Origin: Candidatus Odinarchaeota archaeon
GTDB lineage: Archaea > Asgardarchaeota > Baldrarchaeia > Baldrarchaeales > DXJG01
Assembly: GCA_021158895.1 (NCBI GenBank)
Contig: JAGGSW010000048.1
Span: forward strand, 1 to 5,287
Direction: 5' to 3'
Length of the DNA stretch: 5,287 nucleotides
Part shown: in pieces, positions 1 through 5,287 of the stretch
Position numbering within the stretch: the first letter of the stretch is position 1
Layout: each line of letters opens with the position of its first letter
The notes under the pieces: generated by a model
The model's database searches: none
Told to the model about the DNA's origin: nothing
Seen by the model: only the letters and a program-made list of their open reading frames with translations
Translations under genes and position numbers: made by a program

Positions 1-30
1 GTCTAAGTGTGAACAATAAGGTAAAAACTC

Positions 31-102
31 TTTTAAGCGACTTTACAGGATCTCTATTGTTGTATTTCGTTAAAACTTTGGATTTTAAGCGACTTAAGTG
101 AC
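31..102 (+). repeat. Short direct repeats, TTAAGYGAC motif (three copies)
   Basis: The 13-mer TTTTAAGCGACTT occurs exactly at 31-43 and 83-95, 52 bp apart, which is close to five helical turns. Its core TTAAGCGAC (33-41 and 85-93) is followed directly at 94-102 by a near copy, TTAAGTGAC, so the second site is a 9-bp tandem pair with one mismatch. Each 13-mer is also preceded by GTWAAAACT (21-29 and 69-77), so 21-95 looks like a diverged duplication. The spacing is not a multiple of three, which argues against a protein-coding repeat. Binding sites for a regulator are a reasonable inference; no protein is identified. Confidence 0.5.
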
Positions 103-105
103 TAA

Positions 106-126
106 CAAAGAATACAAAGGAATACA
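106..126 (+). repeat. Short direct repeat, GAATACA x2
   Basis: GAATACA occurs at 110-116 and again at 120-126 with a 10-bp period, and CAAAG occurs at 106-110 and 115-119. The period is one helical turn. It follows directly after the TTAAGYGAC cluster. It may be part of the same control region or simply low-complexity AT-rich sequence. Confidence 0.3.
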
Positions 127-200
127 TTGTACTACAAAATAATGCGCAAAAATATATTGATTTTTTAGAAAAACGTTATGAGGTATATCACTACACTAAG

Positions 201-222
201 ACTCTCGTGAGTTACTTAAATT
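201..222 (+). promoter_or_regulatory. Candidate promoter with palindrome before the ATPase gene
   Basis: The segment CTTAAATT at 215-222 is a plausible archaeal TATA box. Its centre is about 32 bp before the ATG at 250, which would give a very short leader. Directly upstream lies the imperfect palindrome ACTCTCGTGAGT (201-212), with five of six base pairs matching, in the position where a regulator could block TBP/TFB binding. GTATATC at 183-189 is an alternative TATA box that would give a leader of roughly 35-40 nt. The choice between them cannot be settled from sequence alone. Confidence 0.3.
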
Positions 223-239
223 ACGTTGTTAAAATAAAG

Positions 240-243
240 GGTG
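240..243 (+). promoter_or_regulatory. Weak ribosome binding site for the ATPase gene
   Basis: GGTG (within AGGGTG, 238-243) matches part of the archaeal Shine-Dalgarno sequence GGAGGTGA and sits six bases before the ATG at 250. It supports that ATG as the start but is a weak match. Confidence 0.4.
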
Positions 244-249
244 CGTTAA

Positions 250-1686
250 ATGACCAACAACCGCACAATACCATCTGAAATCTTTTCCTTCTTTTCTATC
301 GCAAAAAGCAACTCGTTGCTCGTAAAAGGCGCTCCTGGAACAGGTAAAACAATATTTTCCCTGCAATGTATTAATGAACTTAAAGAAAAAACCTCAGGAA
401 TATATTTTTCAACCAGAGTAGACGCTAAATCCTTATACGAACATTTTCCATGGATAAAGGAACAAATTCCACCAGAACGAGTAATAGATGCAACCAGAAG
501 TATCGCACCTAAGGAAAGGGATCTCGCATATGTCATCAATTATTCTTCACTACCCGATTTTCTTAAAGGCCTCTACTCAATAGTACATAAAATATCACAG
601 CAACAAACACCCCTAATAATCGTAGATAGTATTGATGCACTTGCTGCAAACGTTAAAATGCCTATTGAAGAAACATGTTCACGGCTCGTAAACTTCGCTG
701 AAAGCATGAACTCCCAAATGATAATTGTAACTGAAAGATACGATACTTCCGCCATTGATTACATAGTTGACGGTATAATCAAGCTTGAGAGAAGATTTAT
801 TGAAAACAGGCTTCTAAGAAGAATGAGAATAGAAAAGTTAAGGGGCACAGAAATACGTAATCCTACATATTATTTCACCCTGCAAAACGGAAAATTCCAA
901 TACTTCAAAAAACTTCCAACCTACTATCTAATAGATGGTTCCTACGAATATGCTCATCATCCACCGATAAAAGATAGTGAAGATACAAAGTTTTTCGATA
1001 GCGGTAAGTTTAGTTTTGGCACTGAAGCTATGGATGAAGTTTTTGGTGGAGTTAGAAGAGGAAGTCTTATACTTTTTGAGGTAGATGATAAAATGACGAT
1101 GGAAGACGTCATTACAGTGACTTTTTCTATCGTAGAGAATTTTCTCACACAAAAACGCTATGTATTAATGTCACCTAGCGAACATCTGCATCCTGACTTC
1201 CTTTTCAAATTGCTCAATAAACTTGTAGGTGAGGAGGTAACCTCAAAATATTTCAAATACCTTGACAAAATACTACAATACGTTGAACAAGGCAACGATA
1301 TCATAAAGACGCAACGTAAAAGAATTTTAAAATGTCTCACCGATGCAATTAACAAACTCAAGGTAGAACATGGAAACCCCTTATCCCTAGTATATCTGTT
1401 CATAGATACCTTGGAATCAATTGCTGATGTTAACGGTGTTTTCAGAGTTTTATCAAGCATTGCTGCAAAGACAAAGAGAGATGATGATCTTTGCATTGCA
1501 TTAAAATTGGTAAGCGGTAGGAAGGGAGACGAATACTACAGGAAGATTGCAGATGTTGTCATTAAACTGTTTACTCTCAACGGTATTACCTTCCTATATG
1601 GAATTAAGCCTGCTACAAAACTCTACAACGTAAACGTTGACCTAACACTCCCACATCCCAAATTAATACTAATACCAGTAGTATAA
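250..1686 (+). CDS. GvpD/KaiC-like RecA-superfamily ATPase
   Basis: This 478-residue protein is a tandem of two RecA/KaiC-like domains, probably cytoplasmic. Domain 1 (about 8-220) has a perfect Walker A, GAPGTGKT (27-34), and a Walker B, LIIVDSIDAL (122-131). It also has the KaiC-type segment IDYIVDGIIKL (169-179), followed by RIEKLRGTEIR (193-203). Domain 2 (about 250-478) begins with the KaiC-like FGTEAMDEVFGGVRRGSLILFE (split as 256-267 and 268-277), but its P-loop is replaced by VDDKMTMED (278-286), so it should not bind ATP normally. Length and layout resemble archaeal GvpD P-loop proteins, whose haloarchaeal members repress gas-vesicle genes with GvpE; this comparison is from memory. 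No gas-vesicle genes are present, so a general regulatory or signalling ATPase is the safer call. The acidic pair expected after the second strand of KaiC is missing (R56, V57). The gene converges on the deacylase gene. The RecA-family assignment is secure; the role is not. Confidence 0.85.
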   Translation: MTNNRTIPSEIFSFFSIAKSNSLLVKGAPGTGKTIFSLQCINELKEKTSGIYFSTRVDAKSLYEHFPWIKEQIPPERVIDATRSIAPKERDLAYVINYSSLPDFLKGLYSIVHKISQQQTPLIIVDSIDALAANVKMPIEETCSRLVNFAESMNSQMIIVTERYDTSAIDYIVDGIIKLERRFIENRLLRRMRIEKLRGTEIRNPTYYFTLQNGKFQYFKKLPTYYLIDGSYEYAHHPPIKDSEDTKFFDSGKFSFGTEAMDEVFGGVRRGSLILFEVDDKMTMEDVITVTFSIVENFLTQKRYVLMSPSEHLHPDFLFKLLNKLVGEEVTSKYFKYLDKILQYVEQGNDIIKTQRKRILKCLTDAINKLKVEHGNPLSLVYLFIDTLESIADVNGVFRVLSSIAAKTKRDDDLCIALKLVSGRKGDEYYRKIADVVIKLFTLNGITFLYGIKPATKLYNVNVDLTLPHPKLILIPVV

Positions 1687-1708
1687 CATCTTAAACATTG
1701 CAGAACAG
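1687..1708. other. 22-bp convergent intergenic gap
   Basis: The TAA stops of the ATPase gene (plus) and the deacylase gene (minus) are only 22 bp apart. The gap has no hairpin and no T-run long enough for an archaeal terminator on either strand. On the plus strand the nearest T-tracts (1720-1723 and 1733-1736) already lie inside the deacylase gene. The two transcripts therefore probably overlap at their 3' ends. Confidence 0.6.
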
Positions 1709-3307
1709 TTATTGAGTAATTTTCCTCAACACTTTTCCGTTCAATGTACCTTTGTGCTTTCCCTTCTCAACAGTTATTTTACCATTTACAATTACATACT
1801 CTATCCCTACAGGATAACTGTAAGGATTTTCAAATGTTGCCGTATCTCTGATTCTTTGAGGATCAAATATCACAATGTCAGCGTAAGCTCCTTCTTTAAT
1901 TACACCTCTACCCGGTATACCTAGTTTTTTCGCTGCCATAGATGTCATCTTTTTAATAGCTTCTTCCAATGCTAACACGCCTTTTTCCCTTACATATACC
2001 CCTAAAACTCTCGGAAATGCTCCAAACCCCCTTGGATGAGTTAACCCTATCCTAGAGATATCAGAGAGGGATAACACCTCACTATCTGTACATATCATCG
2101 ATAATGGATGTTTCATAACCGTAATAACATCTTCTTCGCTCATTTCATGGATAATAACCTGTGCATTCTTATTTCTAAGAATTAATTCAAAAAACACGTC
2201 ATACGGATCCTTTCCCATACTTTTCGCTATTTCCTCTAAACTTTTACCTTCTAATTCCTTATCACTATCTAAATACACCGGAACAATTCTATCCCAGCCG
2301 CTATCTGTTATACAATTATCCACTATGTTTATGGAATTTTCTAACTCGTATCTAATTCTCTCCCTAATGTCATGATTTTGTAGCCTTTCTTCAAGTCTTT
2401 CTCTCCCACCTTCAAGAACCCATGGAGGTAACAACGCTTCTAAAGATGTGTGACTAGCCGTGTAGGGATATACATCAAAATTTACATTTAACCCGTTTTT
2501 ACGTGCTTCTTCAATCATTTTAATTGTTTCCCTGACTTTACCCCAGTTAACTACACCAGCCGCCTTATGATGAGAAATCTCAACAGAAATACTCGCTCTT
2601 TTCCCTATTTCTATGGCTTCCCTAACCGCTTCAATGAGGGTTCTCCCTTCCCCTCTAATATGTGAAGCATATATACCGCCACACTGTGAAACAACCTTAC
2701 ATACCTCAACTATTTCATCGGTGTCAGCATAGCAACCTGGAACATATATAAGGCCAGTAGACAAACCAAATGCTCCATCTGACATTGCTTGCTCCGTTAA
2801 AACCTTCATTTCATCTAATTCATCCTTTGTAGGCCTTCTATTTTCATAATCCATCACACATGCCCTAATAGTTCCAAACCCTACAAGAGGAACCACATTA
2901 ACCGAAGTTCCGTTCTCTTCAATTCTCTTAAGATATTCTTTCATCGTTCTCCACGTTAAATTTAAGCCATATTTTTCCAATTCTCTTTTTAGCTCTTTTT
3001 CAGCTGGTTCCCTAACTGGGGCTGGTGAAAAACCACAGTTACCTATCACCTCAGTTGTTATACCCTGCATTATTTTACTTTCAGCCTTCGGATTCACTAA
3101 TATTGATAGATCTGAGTGAGAGTGAATATCGATAAATCCAGGGCAAACAACTAACTCCTTCGCATCAATAACGATATCTCCCTTAGAAATAGGAATTCCA
3201 CCAATCTTAACTATTCTTTCTCCGCCAATTCCAACATCTGCTTTAAATCTTGGGGTTCCTGTACCGTCTACCACCCAACTATCCTTGATAACAATATCAT
3301 ACAACAC
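1709..3307 (-). CDS. N-acyl-D-amino-acid deacylase (D-aminoacylase)
   Basis: This 532-residue metal-dependent amidohydrolase is predicted to release D-amino acids from N-acyl-D-amino acids. The N-terminal beta segment is followed by GFIDIHSHSD (57-66), giving metal ligands H62 and H64. Next come VIGNCGFSPAP (87-97) with C91, ASHIRGEG (214-221) with H216, and EISHHKAAG (243-251) with H246. D408 in MICTDSE is the expected catalytic Asp. The spacings H64-C91 (27) and H216-H246 (30) equal those I recall for the Alcaligenes D-aminoacylase, and the Cys ligand separates it from hydantoinases. GLSTGLIYVPG (181-191), THPRGFGAFPRVLG (423-436) and GAYADIVIFDP (473-483) are further family hallmarks. Length is normal and no signal peptide is seen, so it should be cytoplasmic. 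The start is GTG at 3305-3307, with an in-frame TAA just upstream and a GAGG site six bases away; TTG at 3302-3304 is a poorer option. The acyl chain and amino acid preferred cannot be read from the sequence. Confidence 0.93.
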   Translation of the reverse strand: MLYDIVIKDSWVVDGTGTPRFKADVGIGGERIVKIGGIPISKGDIVIDAKELVVCPGFIDIHSHSDLSILVNPKAESKIMQGITTEVIGNCGFSPAPVREPAEKELKRELEKYGLNLTWRTMKEYLKRIEENGTSVNVVPLVGFGTIRACVMDYENRRPTKDELDEMKVLTEQAMSDGAFGLSTGLIYVPGCYADTDEIVEVCKVVSQCGGIYASHIRGEGRTLIEAVREAIEIGKRASISVEISHHKAAGVVNWGKVRETIKMIEEARKNGLNVNFDVYPYTASHTSLEALLPPWVLEGGRERLEERLQNHDIRERIRYELENSINIVDNCITDSGWDRIVPVYLDSDKELEGKSLEEIAKSMGKDPYDVFFELILRNKNAQVIIHEMSEEDVITVMKHPLSMICTDSEVLSLSDISRIGLTHPRGFGAFPRVLGVYVREKGVLALEEAIKKMTSMAAKKLGIPGRGVIKEGAYADIVIFDPQRIRDTATFENPYSYPVGIEYVIVNGKITVEKGKHKGTLNGKVLRKITQ

Positions 3308-3312
3308 TTAAA

Positions 3313-3317
3313 CCCTC
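3313..3317 (-). promoter_or_regulatory. Ribosome binding site of the deacylase gene
   Basis: On the minus strand GAGGG lies five bases before the GTG at 3307. An in-frame stop (3308-3310) sits directly before that GTG, so together they fix this unusual GTG start. Confidence 0.6.
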
Positions 3318-3375
3318 TACCTTTAGGTAAACAACTTTCCTGCTTATCATTAATTCTTGACGGGAAAGCAGACAA

Positions 3376-3383
3376 TTATATTT
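3376..3383 (-). promoter_or_regulatory. Candidate TATA box of the deacylase gene
   Basis: AAATATAA on the minus strand is the best TATA-like octamer in the 147-bp gap between the two hydrolase genes. A start of transcription about 25 bp downstream would leave a leader of roughly 45 nt that includes the GAGGG site. The match is to general archaeal promoter form only, so confidence is low; read-through from the upstream gene is the alternative. Confidence 0.3.
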
Positions 3384-3420
3384 CTGACGCCATGAAATAA
3401 CTATCAAATTCTAGCAGGTT

Positions 3421-3428
3421 AAAGAAAA
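3421..3428 (-). terminator. T-rich terminator-like tract after the CocE-type gene
   Basis: On the minus strand TTTTCTTT lies about 27 bases past the TGA stop at 3455-3457. Archaeal transcription often ends at such pyrimidine-rich T-tracts without a hairpin. It would separate the two hydrolase genes into different transcripts, at least in part. The tract is short and the window is AT-rich. Confidence 0.3.
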
Positions 3429-3454
3429 GCTTCAATATGAAATTCAAGTATATA

Positions 3455-5173
3455 TCACTTATCTTTCCAGTACTTTGGTTCCTTTAATATTGGAAGTTCT
3501 AAGTGCGATGGAAAGTCTTTGTTGTGATAAATTTTCTGTCTTGCAATTACGTTTTCCGTGTCTGTCCCTATGTCGTTTCCAGTATTTTGGTTCTTAAGAA
3601 AGTAGGGAAACGCACTACTTGAAATTTCAAGTCTTATTCTATGTCCTTTTTTAAATTGAATAGCAATATTGTTCATTTCGATATTATACTCGTAGATTTC
3701 CCCCGGCTTAATAAGTTTCATTTCCCGGTAAGATTCCCTAAACCTCGCCCTTACGATACCTATAGAGAGGAATATAGCCATATCATTAGGATAAACATCA
3801 ACAAGCTTAGCAACAAAATCGGTATCTACTGCAGAGGAAGAAGCATAAAGCTTTACACGAGGTTGTCCCACGACATTTATGTCTTCTTCAAGAGGAGGAG
3901 TGGAATACACGAGTACATCGTCTCTCCTCTCAACAACACGCTGATCAAGTATCACATTTTCCTCGGTTCCTAAAGGGAATGGAACAGGATTATCTGGATC
4001 ATAAGTATATTGATCATAAGGTTCGTCTTTAGGCGGATTGGGGTCAAGCTGTCCGTCTCCAAGCAAGCTGTTTGCCCTACCTCCGCTATGCAGGTAGTAT
4101 TTTATGTACGTGGTTCCTTCAGGGGGCCATTGATTAGCCACACACCACTCATTGGCTCCCATCAAAAAATATTTAACTGGGGGCTCGTTCATAATACCAG
4201 TATCCTTGCCTTTAAGCCAATAGTCAAACCATTTCAAAAGAATCTCTTTTAAATCAATTTTTGCTTTTTCACCAAAATCCACTTCACCATATGAGGTAGT
4301 GATTTCACAGTGGGGCCACGGACCGATAAAAAGCTTATGATGCGTTCCCGGAGGTAATTTCTTACCTTTTTCCGTAACACCTACAAAATTTCTTATAGTG
4401 CCATCGATATCAGATGTCGAATACCAGCCGCCGATGTTTAGAGAAGGCACAGCTACCTTATCGTGCTGTTTTTCATAACTTAGCTTTTCCCAGTATTCGT
4501 CGTAGCAAGGATGTTTAAAGTAGTCTTTCCACCATGGAAAATTAAAGCCCAAATATTCATCCAATTTGATCAAGGGAAGATGTCGATATACTTTGCTCCA
4601 ATTAATTTTCTTAATAAGATTCTCTCTAGAAGTTTTGCCAGCTGTGTGTAAACACCATTCTAGCCATCCTTGAACTACTCCTCCACGCATGAATCCTCCA
4701 TTAAAATAGTCATCGGAAGTAGCATCTCGAGGAGCAATGCATTTCAAGTGTTTGTTACCTGAAATTGCAGCAGACCAGCAAAGACAACCTGGATAGGAGC
4801 ATCCAAACATCCCCACGTTCCCATTGGACCAACTCTGTTTTGCACACCACTCCACTGTATCATAACCATCATCAAAATCATATTCCTCAATGTAAAATTC
4901 TCCTTCCGAATCGTATCTGCCTCTGCAATCCTGGATAACCACAACATATCCACGCGAAACAAAATAGGTAATAAACTCTCCCCATTCCTCATTTGAGAGA
5001 TCCATTTTATGTTTACCATAATAGGTGCGGATCAAAATAACAGGATATTTCCCTTCCTTGTCAGGCATATATACGTCAGCAGAAAGTCTTACGCCATCTC
5101 TCATTGGAACCCAAACATTATACTTCGCTTTTACACCATACTTAGGTTTTGTAAGGTTTTCCCTACAAGACAT
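3455..5173 (-). CDS. CocE/NonD family hydrolase (X-Pro dipeptidyl-peptidase S15 type)
   Basis: This 572-residue alpha/beta-hydrolase belongs to the family of cocaine esterase, glutaryl-7-ACA acylase and alpha-amino-acid ester hydrolase, which cleave acyl esters or amides through an acyl-Ser intermediate. The core spans about 15-315, with helical cap segments about 155-235, and a C-terminal jelly-roll domain covers about 335-555. Hallmarks are VPMRDGVRLSADVYMP (22-37), RTYYGK (49-54) with likely oxyanion-hole Y52, and QDCRGRYDSEGEF (81-93). The nucleophile elbow is GCSYPG (124-129) with S126, and GPWPH (284-288) supplies the catalytic H288. The C-terminal domain has DTDFVAKLVDVYP (450-462) and KNQNTGNDIG (527-536). 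Oddly, the family's GGWYD motif reads GGWYSTSDID (248-257), so the acid is probably D255 or D257. No signal peptide is seen; a cytoplasmic site is likely. The ATG at 5173 is chosen because a perfect GGAGGT lies seven bases upstream; the ATG at 5188 overlaps that site and would add five residues. The substrate is unknown. Confidence 0.9.
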   Translation of the reverse strand: MSCRENLTKPKYGVKAKYNVWVPMRDGVRLSADVYMPDKEGKYPVILIRTYYGKHKMDLSNEEWGEFITYFVSRGYVVVIQDCRGRYDSEGEFYIEEYDFDDGYDTVEWCAKQSWSNGNVGMFGCSYPGCLCWSAAISGNKHLKCIAPRDATSDDYFNGGFMRGGVVQGWLEWCLHTAGKTSRENLIKKINWSKVYRHLPLIKLDEYLGFNFPWWKDYFKHPCYDEYWEKLSYEKQHDKVAVPSLNIGGWYSTSDIDGTIRNFVGVTEKGKKLPPGTHHKLFIGPWPHCEITTSYGEVDFGEKAKIDLKEILLKWFDYWLKGKDTGIMNEPPVKYFLMGANEWCVANQWPPEGTTYIKYYLHSGGRANSLLGDGQLDPNPPKDEPYDQYTYDPDNPVPFPLGTEENVILDQRVVERRDDVLVYSTPPLEEDINVVGQPRVKLYASSSAVDTDFVAKLVDVYPNDMAIFLSIGIVRARFRESYREMKLIKPGEIYEYNIEMNNIAIQFKKGHRIRLEISSSAFPYFLKNQNTGNDIGTDTENVIARQKIYHNKDFPSHLELPILKEPKYWKDK

Positions 5174-5180
5174 CTTATAT

Positions 5181-5186
5181 ACCTCC
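5181..5186 (-). promoter_or_regulatory. Strong ribosome binding site that decides the CocE-type start
   Basis: A perfect GGAGGT on the minus strand lies seven bases before the ATG at 5171-5173. The upstream in-frame ATG (5186-5188) shares its G with this site and has no Shine-Dalgarno of its own, so the internal ATG is the better start. Confidence 0.75.
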
Positions 5187-5209
5187 ATCTCTTACCCAAA
5201 AATACTAAA

Positions 5210-5221
5210 ATATTAAATTTC
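5210..5221 (-). promoter_or_regulatory. TATA box and BRE of the CocE-type gene
   Basis: On the minus strand GAAA (5218-5221, BRE-like) is followed by TTTAATAT (5210-5217, TATA-like). Transcription starting about 25 bp downstream would begin near 5187-5188. That gives a leader of about 14 nt holding the whole GGAGGT site before the ATG at 5173, so promoter and ribosome site agree on the same start. Confidence 0.5.
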
Positions 5222-5287
5222 ATTTTTCCATGTTAAAATTTTTTACACATCGTTTCTTAAAAGGTTTTTCAAGCAAAGTATACATAT

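Larger units (their letters stand above)
1..249. other. AT-rich upstream region without a convincing gene
   Basis: No complete gene is supported here. The stretch contains the short repeats at 31-102 and 106-126, an imperfect palindrome at 201-212 and the probable promoter and leader of the ATPase gene at 250. Two reading frames are open to the left edge: one on the plus strand ending at the TGA at 99-101, and one on the minus strand from an ATG at 125-127. Either could be the end or start of a neighbouring gene, but neither encodes anything I recognise. No tRNA-like or GC-rich structured RNA is visible. Confidence 0.6.

Noticed and set aside
31..95. Two 13-bp repeats 52 bp apart as a CRISPR remnant
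   Set aside because: The repeat is too short, only two copies exist, and the third copy is a 9-bp tandem rather than being separated by a spacer.
3..101. Plus-strand frame open from the left edge, ending at the TGA at 99-101
   Set aside because: It is only about 32 codons, has no recognisable sequence, and overlaps the repeat cluster and the competing minus-strand frame. It could be the tail of an upstream gene but cannot be supported.
3335..3368. CTTTCC / GGAAAG inverted repeat in the gap between the hydrolases
   Set aside because: A six-base arm with a 22-base loop is expected by chance and is not at a terminator position.
3641..4252. Plus-strand open frames opposite the CocE-type gene (3641-3973 and 4010-4252)
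   Set aside because: They are antisense to a well-conserved coding region and show no family motifs.
5174..5188. Five extra N-terminal residues of the CocE-type protein from the ATG at 5188
   Set aside because: That ATG overlaps the GGAGGT ribosome site serving the ATG at 5173 and would sit at the very 5' end of the predicted transcript.
5220..5287. Minus-strand frame from the right edge to a TGA at 5220-5222, a possible upstream gene tail
   Set aside because: About 22 codons of low-complexity Lys/Phe-rich sequence, which is not enough to call a gene end.
5230..5287. Plus-strand ATG at 5230 open to the right edge
   Set aside because: It has under 20 codons, no ribosome site and no TATA box at a suitable distance.

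Overview
The window looks archaeal. The DNA is AT-rich, with heavy use of ATA (Ile) and AGA/AGG (Arg) codons. Promoters look like TATA/BRE boxes rather than bacterial -10/-35 pairs, and Shine-Dalgarno matches are GGAGGT/GAGG. The left-hand gene is a GvpD/KaiC-type RecA-fold ATPase, a group typical of archaea. An uncultivated Thermoproteota-type lineage (Bathyarchaeia-like peptide degraders, for example) would fit, but that placement is inference; no rRNA or other marker is present.

Layout: 1-249 is upstream DNA with no convincing complete gene. It holds short direct repeats (TTAAGYGAC and GAATACA motifs) and a small palindrome before a possible promoter. 250-1686 (+) encodes a 478-residue two-domain RecA-superfamily protein with one intact Walker A site and a degenerate second copy. 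Only 22 bp separate its stop from the convergent gene at 1709-3307 (-), an N-acyl-D-amino-acid deacylase with all expected metal ligands. After a 147-bp gap comes 3455-5173 (-), a CocE/NonD-type serine hydrolase of the X-Pro dipeptidyl-peptidase (S15) superfamily. Its own promoter and perfect Shine-Dalgarno lie near the right edge.

The two minus-strand hydrolases are transcribed in the same direction, hydrolase first and deacylase second. The gap between them contains a T-rich terminator-like tract and a possible new promoter, so they may be separate units. Together they suggest use of acylated or blocked peptides and amino acids, including D-amino acids: one enzyme cleaves an acyl ester or amide, the other frees D-amino acids from N-acyl forms. 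The ATPase is probably regulatory and has no visible functional tie to them. I see no mobile element, tRNA, rRNA, CRISPR array or clear novel multi-gene system. The points most worth a second look are the altered catalytic motifs in the ATPase and in the CocE-type enzyme, and the repeat cluster upstream of the ATPase.
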